Source of the DNA: Burkholderiaceae bacterium
GTDB lineage: Bacteria > Pseudomonadota > Gammaproteobacteria > Burkholderiales > Burkholderiaceae_E
NCBI GenBank assembly: GCA_023383035.1
Contig: JAHDYE010000008.1
Location: forward strand, 1 to 36,098
Reading direction: 5' to 3'
DNA: 36,098 nt
Under the pieces are notes generated by a model that did no database searches, was not told the origin of the DNA, and saw nothing but the letters and a program-made list of their open reading frames with translations. Within the stretch, counting starts at the first letter, position 1. Each line of letters opens with the position of its first letter. Shown piece after piece: positions 8,871 through 16,285 of the stretch. A program made the position numbers and the translations under genes.

Positions 8871-10467
8871 GCGTCACCCCTCGGCGACGACCCCGCCTGT
8901 CGAAGGCGCGTCCGGTCGAGGCACGTCCATGCCTTCGAAGCCGAAGCTTCCGACGGTGTTCCCGACCGTTTTGCACCTGCTCGCTGCTGCAGCTTCGGCC
9001 TCGCCGGAGCGTGAAGCGCTGGTGTGCGGCACCGATCGCCTGACCTACGAAGAGTACGCACGCTGCGTGACCGGATACGCCGCCGTGCTTCGTGAAGCTG
9101 GCGTGCGGGGAGGGCGGGTCGCGGTCATTCTCGGCAACTCGGTGGACATCTGCATCGCGCTGCTCGCCGTGCAGGCGGCAGGCGCGCAGGTCGCGCCGAT
9201 CAATCCGTTGCTCACGGAGCACGAGCTCGTTCCGCTGCTCGAAGACATCGACGCTGCTGCGATCGTGCATGACGTGAAGCTGATCGCGATGATCCAATCG
9301 GTCTCGAAGCGCGTCGGCGTGCGTCGCCAGCTCGTCGTAGGTCCGGGGGAACTGAGTCTGTCTCGATGGCGTTCGACGCCGGCCTCGATCGAGCCGGACA
9401 TGCTTCCCCGCCCCGAGGCCCTGGCGCTGCTTCTCTATACCGGTGGAACCACCGGCGCTCCCAAGGGCGTGGACCTCACGCATGCTGCTTGCGCTTACGG
9501 CGTCGCAGGGTTGAACAGCCTCGTCCCGACGCGCCCGGAGATGGAGCGGTTGCTGTGCGCGACGCCGCTCAGCCATATCTATGCGATTGCCGTCGGGATG
9601 TACAACGCGTTGTATTGCTGCGGGACGCTGGCGATTCTGCCTCGCTACTCGGCCGATGCGCTGCTCGATGCTCTCGAGAACGAGGCGATCACGATGCTTG
9701 TCGGCGGACCCACCATGTTCACCGGGCTGCTGGGGCACGAAAGCCTGCCGCATCGGCGCTTTCCGCATCTGCGATGCAGCTACTCGGGAGCCTCGGCTCT
9801 ACCCGAGGAAACCATGCGGCGGTGGGAGCGCGCGACCGGGTCGCCGGTGCTCGAAGGCTATGGACAGACCGAGACAGGCGGCGGCGTCGTGTTCAATCCG
9901 CTCGAAGGTGTCCGTAAGCCCGGATCGGTCGGCATACCAATGGCCGGTGTCGAGGTCGAGATCGTGGATTCGGCCACCGGCACCACCGTGCTGCCGGCCG
10001 GCGAGACAGGCGAAATCCGGATTCGCGGGCCGCAGCTCATGGCGGGCTATCGCGGGCGCCCGCAGGACACGGCTGCCGCCCGGCGCGACGGCTGGTTGTA
10101 CACCACCGATATCGGGCACCTGGACGCGGACGGCTACCTGTACATCTCGGACCGCAAGAAGGACATGGTGATCGTGTCGGGATTCAACGTCTATCCGCGC
10201 GCGGTCGAGGAAGTGCTGTACCGGCATCCCGATGTGCTCGAGGCCGCGGTGATCGGGGTGCCCGACGAATACCAGGGCGAAGCGCTCGCGGCGTTCGTGG
10301 TGCCGCGTCCTGGCTGCCGGATCGACGCCGACGCCGTCGTGCGGCATTGCAGGGCGCAGCTGGCGCCGTACAAGGTGCCGCGTCGGATCGTGTTCGTCGA
10401 GGCGCTGCCCAAGACTGCGGCGGGCAAGATCGACAAGAGGCGGTTGCGCGAACCGGGCGGCGCCTGA
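8863..10467 (+). CDS. Acyl-CoA synthetase / AMP-dependent CoA ligase (first copy)
   Basis: This enzyme activates a carboxylic acid to its CoA thioester with ATP, giving AMP and PPi, in the cytoplasm. The 534-residue protein has the ATP-binding loop YTGGTTGAPKG (from about residue 192), the A5 motif EGYGQTETGGG, the hinge and A7-A8 region GWLYTTDIGHLDADGYLYI then DRKKDMVIVSGFNVYP, and the catalytic lysine K522 in KTAAGKIDKRR. The start at 8863 overlaps the previous stop and suggests coupling. The ATG at 8929, preceded by a GAGG, is an equally possible start and would remove 22 poorly conserved residues; the ATG at 8833 is less likely. Next to an acyl-CoA dehydrogenase and a hydratase fusion, it probably supplies the first CoA ester of the pathway. 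The substrate acid is unknown. Confidence 0.92.
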   Translation: MSERHPSATTPPVEGASGRGTSMPSKPKLPTVFPTVLHLLAAAASASPEREALVCGTDRLTYEEYARCVTGYAAVLREAGVRGGRVAVILGNSVDICIALLAVQAAGAQVAPINPLLTEHELVPLLEDIDAAAIVHDVKLIAMIQSVSKRVGVRRQLVVGPGELSLSRWRSTPASIEPDMLPRPEALALLLYTGGTTGAPKGVDLTHAACAYGVAGLNSLVPTRPEMERLLCATPLSHIYAIAVGMYNALYCCGTLAILPRYSADALLDALENEAITMLVGGPTMFTGLLGHESLPHRRFPHLRCSYSGASALPEETMRRWERATGSPVLEGYGQTETGGGVVFNPLEGVRKPGSVGIPMAGVEVEIVDSATGTTVLPAGETGEIRIRGPQLMAGYRGRPQDTAAARRDGWLYTTDIGHLDADGYLYISDRKKDMVIVSGFNVYPRAVEEVLYRHPDVLEAAVIGVPDEYQGEALAAFVVPRPGCRIDADAVVRHCRAQLAPYKVPRRIVFVEALPKTAAGKIDKRRLREPGGA

Positions 10468-10559
10468 TGCCTGCAGCGGGGTGCCGTGCCAGCTCGGGCT
10501 TGCGGCGGCAGCGGCACTCGAACGCGCGTATGCCGGAGGAATCGGCCATCGATCGCGAC

Positions 10560-10597
10560 AAAGCGGATAGCCGTCGCGACGAGGCGGTGCGACGATC
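10560..10597 (+). promoter_or_regulatory. Conserved leader element, copy 1 (in front of the first cyclase gene)
   Basis: The block AAAGCGGATAG (10560-10570) and the block TGCGACGATC (10588-10597) are separated by 17 bp. The same two blocks, at the same spacing, occur at 33796-33833 before the second cyclase gene, while the 17 bp between them differ. It lies 25 bp before the ATG at 10623, inside the 155-bp gap after the CoA ligase. Conserved blocks with variable spacer are what a protein-binding site would leave. A relic of homologous coding sequence is the alternative, because one frame reads KAD...RRS in both copies. Confidence 0.5.
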
Positions 10598-10622
10598 CGG
10601 CAGTTGCCCGTCGGAGATGCTC

Positions 10623-11408
10623 ATGAGCAGTGCGCTGTCGCAGTTCGCCGAAGGAATCGCTGCCGGCACGATCCGGGTCGTCGATCTGACGCAGACGTTG
10701 TCGCCCGACTTCCCCGTAGTCAAGCTTCAGCCGCAGTGGGCGCAGGTCTGGAATTTCAGGCAAGAGCGGATCTCGCGCTATGACGAGCAGGGGAAAGACT
10801 GGTACTGGAACAACTTCTCCTGTGGCGAGCATACCGGCACCCATTTCGATGCGCCGGTGCATTGGGCTACGGGCAAGGACCTGCCCCGCAACGCCACGGA
10901 CACCATCGAGCCGCGCCGGTTCGTCGGCAGGGCGTGTGTGGTGGACGCCAGTGCAGAGGTGGCAGCCGACGAGGACTGGCTGTTGACGGTGGATTTCCTC
11001 GAGGCCTGGGAGGCCAGGCATGGCCGCATCGGAGCGAGCGATTGGCTGCTGCTTCGTACCGGCTGGAGCAAGCGCATCACCGACCCCGAGGCGTTCGCGA
11101 ATCGACGCGACGACGGCGCGCATACCCCCGGACCCACGCAGGAGGCCGTGGAGTGGCTGATCAGGGAGCGTGACGTGCGCGGCTTCGGCGTCGAAACCAT
11201 CAACACGGATGCCGGTCAGGCCTATCGATGGCCGTTGCCCGAGCCTTGCCATGCATTGATGCACGGAGCGGACAAGTACGGCTTGCAGTGCCTGACGAAC
11301 CTGGACCAACTGCCGCCCAGAGGAGCCGTCATCGTCGCCGCGCCGCTGAAGATCAAGGATGGTTCCGGCTCTCCCTTGCGGGTGTTGGCCCTGGTGGAAT
11401 CGACGTAG
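10623..11408 (+). CDS. Cyclase-family metal-dependent hydrolase (first of two paralogues)
   Basis: This 261-residue protein belongs to the cyclase/kynurenine-formamidase-like family (Pfam PF04199 type), whose members are metal-dependent hydrolases or isomerases acting on amides, lactones or ring compounds. The metal-binding signature HTGTHFDAPVHW is complete, and the family's FGVETINTDAG and LQCLTNLDQLPPRGA segments are present. The start at 10623 has GGAG 6 nt upstream (10613-10616); an ATG at 10617 is too close to that site. It is roughly three quarters identical by eye to the gene at 33866, with the same length and no gaps over nearly the whole protein. It sits between a CoA ligase and a Bug receptor. 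Its place in a CoA-based catabolic block suggests a hydrolytic ring- or amide-opening step, but that is inference. Confidence 0.88.
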   Translation: MSSALSQFAEGIAAGTIRVVDLTQTLSPDFPVVKLQPQWAQVWNFRQERISRYDEQGKDWYWNNFSCGEHTGTHFDAPVHWATGKDLPRNATDTIEPRRFVGRACVVDASAEVAADEDWLLTVDFLEAWEARHGRIGASDWLLLRTGWSKRITDPEAFANRRDDGAHTPGPTQEAVEWLIRERDVRGFGVETINTDAGQAYRWPLPEPCHALMHGADKYGLQCLTNLDQLPPRGAVIVAAPLKIKDGSGSPLRVLALVEST

Positions 11409-11431
11409 CTGCAAACCGAGGAGACAACACG

Positions 11432-12406
11432 ATGAACAAGCGTCTTTTCATCCAGACCGCGGGCGCGCTCGCCGCGGGCCTGGCCTGTCGTGCCTTCGCG
11501 CAAGACTACCCGAGCAAGCCGATCCGCTGGGTGGTGGGGTATCCGCCCGGAGGCGGCTCCGACATGGTGGCCCGCACCATCGCCGATCAGTTGAGGAAGG
11601 AACTGGGGCAAGCGGTGGTCGTGGAGAACCGGCCCGGCGCCACGACCGCGATCGCGGCCGAAGCGGTGGCTCGCGCCGCGCCCGACGGCTATACGATCTT
11701 CAGTCCGGACAACGGCACGCTCATCAACAATCCGGCCATCTACAGCAAGCTCTCCTATGATCCGGTGAAGGACTTCGCGCCTGTCAGCCTGATCGTCAGG
11801 ATCAACCTGCTGCTGGTCGCTCACCCGGATTTCCCGGCCAGGGATCTGCCTGCCTTCGTCCGGCAAATCAAGGACAACCCCAACAAGTTCTCGTACGCCT
11901 CGCCGGGCAAGGGCACTCCCCATCATCTGGCGATGGAGCTGTTCAAGTCCCGCGCAGGCGATCTCGTGGTGCAGGACGTCGCCTACCGGGGCAGCGCACC
12001 GGCCCTCCAGGACGTGCTTGCCGGCCAACTGCCGTTCATGGTCCTCGACGTCGGCAGTACCTTGCCCCACCTGCAGGCCGGCAAGCTCAAGGTCTACGCC
12101 GCCATAGCGGAAAAGCGGCTGGAAAGCCTGCCTGACGTGCCGGCGGTCAAGGAATTCGGATTCGACGGCGTGGACGTGTATGCGTGGCAAGGCGTGGTCG
12201 TGCCCGCCGGCACGCCGGCCAGCGTGATCGACCGCCTGAACGCCGCGTTGGCGAAAGCCATCGCGCAGCCCGAAGTGCAAACGAAACTGCGGGCCGTGGG
12301 CATGGTGCCTCTGAGCACCACTCCGGAGGAGTTCCGCGCCAAGATCGAGTCCGAGACCGTTTTCTGGCACCCTTTCATCAGAAGGCTGAACATCCGGCTG
12401 GACTGA
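11432..12406 (+). CDS. Bug/TctC-family periplasmic solute-binding receptor (first copy)
   Basis: This 324-residue tripartite tricarboxylate transporter receptor-type protein binds an organic acid in the periplasm. The signal peptide is residues 1-23 with AFA just before QDYPSKPI. The family hallmarks are present: IRWVVGYPPGGGSDMVARTI near the start, VVVENRPGA, the PDGYT segment, DVAYRGSAPALQDVLAGQ, and the C-terminal region from GTPASVIDRLNAAL onward. A GAGGAG Shine-Dalgarno sequence lies at 11418-11423 and the gene follows the cyclase stop by 23 bp, so it is probably the last gene of the same operon. No TctA or TctB membrane genes are in the window, as is common for the expanded Bug family of Burkholderiales. 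The protein may serve uptake with a distant permease or act in signalling. Ligand unknown. Confidence 0.93.
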   Translation: MNKRLFIQTAGALAAGLACRAFAQDYPSKPIRWVVGYPPGGGSDMVARTIADQLRKELGQAVVVENRPGATTAIAAEAVARAAPDGYTIFSPDNGTLINNPAIYSKLSYDPVKDFAPVSLIVRINLLLVAHPDFPARDLPAFVRQIKDNPNKFSYASPGKGTPHHLAMELFKSRAGDLVVQDVAYRGSAPALQDVLAGQLPFMVLDVGSTLPHLQAGKLKVYAAIAEKRLESLPDVPAVKEFGFDGVDVYAWQGVVVPAGTPASVIDRLNAALAKAIAQPEVQTKLRAVGMVPLSTTPEEFRAKIESETVFWHPFIRRLNIRLD

Positions 12407-12487
12407 GCAACTCCGCCCGCGCGCGCTACGAGAGGGTATGCATCGACGGAGTGAACCGTTCGGCTCCATCTCGGCCCTGAGCGTCTC

Positions 12488-12533
12488 TTGACGGGCGTCA
12501 ACTCCGCCAGCCGGGCGGCTTGCAGACGTCTGC
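12488..12533. promoter_or_regulatory. Two palindromes upstream of the first AraC gene
   Basis: The 222-bp gap 12407-12628 holds the inverted repeat TTGACG-GG-CGTCAA (12488-12501) and the perfect 12-bp palindrome GCAGACGTCTGC (12522-12533), with centres about 33 bp apart. No strong promoter of the usual -35/-10 type was recognised between them and the gene. They are candidate operators for autoregulation of the AraC pair or for control of the preceding operon's end. This is suggestive only. Confidence 0.4.
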
Positions 12534-12628
12534 CGGCGCGAGGAAAATTGCTTCAAGCTCGAACTAAATGGCGCGGCGCCGGAACGCAGATCCGCCCGGC
12601 AGCCCGCCGCCGTGGGAGGAGAAACCCC

Positions 12629-13633
12629 ATGACCGGCCTCTCGGCGAACGCGGCAGCAGGCAGGCGGGCGCTGCACGCCTATTCGATCCTGCACACCACC
12701 GATCTCGACGAGGCGCGCAAAGGCGTCTCGGAAGTGTTCTCGCCGCACGAGCTGAAGATCGTGCGGCGCGACGAACGATTCGACACGTACATGTCCCATG
12801 CGCCGATGGGCGGGATATCGATCAACCGACTTCGCTATGGCGCGAGCGTCGACATCGACGTCGGTTGTACCAGCGAGTTCCTGCTGGTGATGATGCCGTT
12901 GTCGGGAGTCGCCGACGTCCGCTGCGGCGAGCAGTCGGTCCGTTCGACGCCGGAATTCGCCTCGGTGGTTTCGCCGACACTTCCGTTGCAGATGTGCAGC
13001 CGGTACGACGCTGACCAGATCATGGTCCGGATCGACCGTGAACTGATCGAGCGGTATTGCATGCAGCACCTCGGCCACGATCTGCGCCGCCCGATCGAGT
13101 TCGAGCTCGGCATGAACCTTTCGGGAAGCGCCGGGGCGAGCTGGCGGTCGCTGATCCGCTACCTGGTCGCGGAGCTCGATCGTGGGCCGAAGAACGTGTT
13201 CACGTCGCCGCTGACCCGCGTCCATGTCGAGCAGCTGGTGGTGTCCACGCTGCTGTTGACGCAGCCGAACGGGTACCGCGAAGAACTGCTGCAACCGGCG
13301 CGGCCGATCGCTCCAGCCTACGTCAAGCGCGTCGAGACGTTCATCCAGTCCTGTGCCGATCAGCCGCTGACGATCGGCGACCTGGCGGCGCACGTCGGGG
13401 TCAGCGCGAGCACGCTGTTCGCCGGCTTTCGCGAATACCGGAAGACCAGTCCGATGGCACTGCTCAAGAGCGTGCGTCTGCAGCGCGCGCACGACGAGCT
13501 GTCCAATGCCGAGCCGGGAACCATCAGCGTCACCGAGGCGGCGCTGCGCTGGGGCTTCACCCACCTCGGGCGATTCGCCTCGGACTATCGCCGGCGCTAC
13601 GGCGAGCTGCCTTCGGACACCTTGCGCCATTGA
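12629..13633 (+). CDS. AraC-family transcriptional regulator (first of a tandem pair)
   Basis: This 334-residue regulator has an N-terminal ligand-sensing domain of the AraC_binding_2 type (about residues 20-200, with SPHELKIV and the LLVMMPLSGVADVRCGE stretch) and a C-terminal double helix-turn-helix domain (about 230-334). Helix segments such as TIGDLAAHVGVSASTLFAGF and SVTEAALRWGFTHLGRFASD, followed by YRRRYGELPSDTLR, are the AraC signature. The start has the RBS GGGAGGA at 12614-12620. It is a clear paralogue of the next gene (shared DLDEAR...VFSPH motif, same length), implying tandem duplication. It probably controls the catabolic operon upstream, possibly together with the neighbouring paralogue. 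The ligand is not known. Confidence 0.93.
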   Translation: MTGLSANAAAGRRALHAYSILHTTDLDEARKGVSEVFSPHELKIVRRDERFDTYMSHAPMGGISINRLRYGASVDIDVGCTSEFLLVMMPLSGVADVRCGEQSVRSTPEFASVVSPTLPLQMCSRYDADQIMVRIDRELIERYCMQHLGHDLRRPIEFELGMNLSGSAGASWRSLIRYLVAELDRGPKNVFTSPLTRVHVEQLVVSTLLLTQPNGYREELLQPARPIAPAYVKRVETFIQSCADQPLTIGDLAAHVGVSASTLFAGFREYRKTSPMALLKSVRLQRAHDELSNAEPGTISVTEAALRWGFTHLGRFASDYRRRYGELPSDTLRH

Positions 13634-13682
13634 GTTCGAGCGGCGCTGGCTGGTCGCTCGAAGCACAGGCGAGGAGACGAAC

Positions 13683-14690
13683 ATGGTTCATGCCGGGTTT
13701 CTGCAGGTCGAGAAATCACATGCCCTGATGTCCCACGTACTGTTTCGCGTGAACGACCTCGACGAAGCGCGCGAGCGCGTCGCGAACGTCTTCTCTCCCC
13801 ATGACCTGCGCGTGCTGGCCACTGGGGAAACGCTCGACACTCGCATGTGTCATGTACCGATCGGCAGGGTTTCCCTCAACCGTCTCGACTACGGCGCCAC
13901 GGTGCATATCGACCCCGGCCTGACCCGGGACTTCTTCCTGGTCATGATGCCGTTGGTCGGCGTGTCGGATGTGACCTGCGGCAAGGAGTCGATTCGATCG
14001 AACCCGCGCTGGGCAGCCGTGGTGACGCCTACGCTCGGGCTTCGAATGCGAATGCAGCATGGCTGCGATCAGATCGTCGTGAGGGTCGATCGCGCTTTGC
14101 TCGAGCGCTACTGCGCGCAGCACCTGGGCCGCGATCTGGGCCGGGCGGTCGAGTTCGCGCTGGACATGGACATGAAGTCGAGCCAGGCCGGATCCTGGTG
14201 CCGGCTGATCGAACTCCTCGTGTCGGCGTCCGGACAGGAACGCGGCATGCTCGGCTCGCCGCTGGTTCGGGCGCACTTCGAGCAGATGGTGGTCGATGCG
14301 CTCCTGTTCTGCCAGCCCAATACCTACACGGAGGACTTGTGGCGACCGGCGCCGCCCATCGCTCCTCATTGCGTGAAGCGTGCGGAGGAGTACATTCGTG
14401 CCCATGCCGATCGGCCGATGACCATCGTCGAACTGGCCGAGTACGCGGGCGCGAGCACCCGAGCGCTCTATGCCGGGTTCCAGAACTTCCGCAGCGTGAG
14501 CCCCATGGCCTTCCTCAAGGCCGTTCGCCTGGAGCGCGTTCGCGAGGAGCTGATGTCCGGCAGCGCCAGGCGGGAAACCGTGACCGCGATCGCGATGCGC
14601 TGGGGCTTCAGTCACCTCGGCCACTTCACCGCCGACTACAAGCGCAAGTTCGGCGAAACGCCGTCGCAGACGCACCGGCGGGCGCGCTGA
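13683..14690 (+). CDS. AraC-family transcriptional regulator (second of a tandem pair)
   Basis: This 335-residue protein has the same build as the preceding gene: an N-terminal AraC_binding_2-type sensor (NVFSPHDLRVL, FFLVMMPLVGVSDVTCGKES) and a C-terminal AraC DNA-binding domain (TIVELAEYAGASTRALYAGF, AIAMRWGFSHLGHFTADYKR). The RBS GAGGAG lies at 13671-13676 and the gap to the previous gene is 49 bp, so the two are probably co-transcribed. Similarity to the first AraC is obvious along the whole length, though many residues differ, so the duplication is not recent or the copies have diverged in ligand and operator recognition. The gene ends 34 bp from the convergent end of the membrane anchor gene on the other strand; no clear terminator was found in that short gap. 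Confidence 0.93.
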   Translation: MVHAGFLQVEKSHALMSHVLFRVNDLDEARERVANVFSPHDLRVLATGETLDTRMCHVPIGRVSLNRLDYGATVHIDPGLTRDFFLVMMPLVGVSDVTCGKESIRSNPRWAAVVTPTLGLRMRMQHGCDQIVVRVDRALLERYCAQHLGRDLGRAVEFALDMDMKSSQAGSWCRLIELLVSASGQERGMLGSPLVRAHFEQMVVDALLFCQPNTYTEDLWRPAPPIAPHCVKRAEEYIRAHADRPMTIVELAEYAGASTRALYAGFQNFRSVSPMAFLKAVRLERVREELMSGSARRETVTAIAMRWGFSHLGHFTADYKRKFGETPSQTHRRAR

Positions 14691-14724
14691 TCAGCCGGAC
14701 GACCCATGCGCCGACGGGGACCGC

Positions 14725-15627
14725 TCAACCCCGGAAATGGGGAGCGAAGCTCATTACCGGATCATAGGTCGCGGCTCTGAACATCAGCACGCGAAAGGCG
14801 TAATAGCCTGTCAGCTCTGCGCCTGCCGCCGCGATCATGACTGCGAATCCCTCCGGTGCGAAAGCCATCATCAGCGCCGATACGCCGAATCCCAGGCCGA
14901 TCACCAACGCAAGAAACCAGTTGCGGAAGGCGCCCCGCAGCAACAGCCGCACCGATTCCTGTCCGCCTTCGGAGCCGTACTTGGCCCCGTGCAGCAGGCT
15001 GAGGATCGTCACCACCCCGTAGAGAATCAACGCGACCGCTGCGATCCTCAACAATTGCACCATTTCCGGCCGATCGGCGAACAGCGCCGCGTGAAAGCCC
15101 AGTACCAGTGTCAGGACCACCCCGTTGAGCAGGGCGTAGGTCAAGCTGGCCAGCGGCATGAGCCCGGTACTCCACAGGGCGATCGAGGACGAATGGGACA
15201 TGGCGAAGCCCTGATACACCATGATCGTCAGGCACGCGGCAACAGCGACGGCCGCAACCGGCCAGGAGGTCGCGTGCGGCAGCAGCCCGGTGTACAGATC
15301 GAACACGTGCAGCGTGCCGAACACCGTGAAGACGCTGATCGCCAGCAGTCCGCGGCTTATCCAGGAGCTGCCTATCCTCGTGAATGCGCGCCAGCCGCGC
15401 GAGGGTCGCCCCAGATGCAGGAGGTGCCCGCCTCCCTTGCCCATCAGCACCATGAGCAGCCCAACGCTCATGCCGAGCGCGAAATCGAAGAACTGGGCGA
15501 CGAAATACAGGCCTGCCCCGGCCTCTCCGAAGAAGAAGGCGCTCGCCATCGATACCCCCCATGCCTTCTGGAAGCGAAAGCCGACCCTGAAATCGTCGTC
15601 GACGATCTTGAAGTGCGTGGAAAGCAT
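14725..15627 (-). CDS. NrfD/DmsC-type integral membrane anchor of the molybdopterin complex
   Basis: This 300-residue polytopic protein has about eight to nine hydrophobic segments. In NrfD/PsrC/DmsC families such subunits hold a molybdoenzyme at the cytoplasmic membrane and exchange electrons with quinone. The segment GKGGGHLLHLGRPSRGW, followed by SSWISRG, is the diagnostic NrfD signature. The N-terminal stretch (FKIVDDDFRVGFRFQKAWG) is hydrophilic and should stay in the cytoplasm. A GGGGGAGAA Shine-Dalgarno sequence precedes the ATG on the minus strand. It is the third gene of the catalytic - FeS - anchor set, 43 bp after the FeS subunit, a usual order for DMSO-reductase-family complexes. 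No haem-ligating motif was recognised, so quinone-to-FeS transfer would be direct. Confidence 0.88.
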   Translation of the reverse strand: MLSTHFKIVDDDFRVGFRFQKAWGVSMASAFFFGEAGAGLYFVAQFFDFALGMSVGLLMVLMGKGGGHLLHLGRPSRGWRAFTRIGSSWISRGLLAISVFTVFGTLHVFDLYTGLLPHATSWPVAAVAVAACLTIMVYQGFAMSHSSSIALWSTGLMPLASLTYALLNGVVLTLVLGFHAALFADRPEMVQLLRIAAVALILYGVVTILSLLHGAKYGSEGGQESVRLLLRGAFRNWFLALVIGLGFGVSALMMAFAPEGFAVMIAAAGAELTGYYAFRVLMFRAATYDPVMSFAPHFRG

Positions 15628-15670
15628 GTCGTGATTCTCCCCCGTGCGGTGAGTGGATCGCGTCCGGGCG

Positions 15671-16285
15671 TCAGTCGATGTAGAAGACCTTCGGATTGGT
15701 ATTCTTCTCGGGCATGGGCTGGCGTCCGCGATGCTCCTGGATCAACCGGCGCACCTTGCTGCCGGGGTCGTCCAGGTCGCCGAAGATGCGTGCCTCGGTC
15801 GGGCAGGTGGCGACGCAGGCCGGCTGCAGTCCCGCGTCCACGCGCTCGTGGCAGAAGGTGCACTTGGTCGCGGTGCCCGCGGTGAAGCGCTTGTAGCCCT
15901 GCTGCTCGAACGGCGTCAGCTCGCCGTTGCGGAACAGGCCACGGGTGAGCATTTCCGGCTCGAGGAGGGTGCGCTGGTCATAGGGGCACGCGACGACGCA
16001 CGAACCGCAGCCTATGCATTTGTCGCCGTCCACCAGCACGATGCCGTCGGCCCGCGTATAGGTGGCGCCGGTAGGACACACGCGCTGGCACGGGGCGTCC
16101 TCGCAGTGATTGCAGATGGTCGGGATGTATGTGCGCGTGGCGTTCGGATATTCGCCGACTTCCTCGCTCAGCGTCTTGGTGAAGAACACGCCGTAGGGAA
16201 GGCTGTTCTCCTGCTTGCAGGCCACCGTGCACGCGTTGCAGCCGATGCAACGGCGCAGGTCGAAGACCATTCCCCACTTGGCCAT
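15671..16285 (-). CDS. Four-cluster [4Fe-4S] ferredoxin subunit (DmsB/PsrB/TtrB type)
   Basis: This 204-residue electron-transfer subunit carries all sixteen cysteines for four [4Fe-4S] clusters, arranged as C13-C16-C19-C23, C58-C61-C66-C70, C90-C93-C96-C100 and C142-C145-C157-C161. It would wire the molybdopterin subunit to the membrane anchor. The ATG is shared with the stop of the catalytic subunit gene (TGATG overlap), a strong sign of coupled expression and of a 1:1 complex. No signal peptide is present, as expected, since these subunits are either carried across by the Tat partner or remain cytoplasmic; the latter is more likely here because the catalytic subunit also lacks a Tat signal. 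Confidence 0.93.
   Translation of the reverse strand: MAKWGMVFDLRRCIGCNACTVACKQENSLPYGVFFTKTLSEEVGEYPNATRTYIPTICNHCEDAPCQRVCPTGATYTRADGIVLVDGDKCIGCGSCVVACPYDQRTLLEPEMLTRGLFRNGELTPFEQQGYKRFTAGTATKCTFCHERVDAGLQPACVATCPTEARIFGDLDDPGSKVRRLIQEHRGRQPMPEKNTNPKVFYID

Noticed and set aside
10467-10622. N-terminal extension of the first cyclase protein
   Set aside because: The frame is open further upstream, but the homologue at 33866 begins at the matching Met, and GGAG sits at the right distance from 10623.
14691-14724. Terminator between the second AraC gene and the membrane anchor gene
   Set aside because: Only a 4-bp GGGG/CCCC pairing with a long loop was found, not enough to call.
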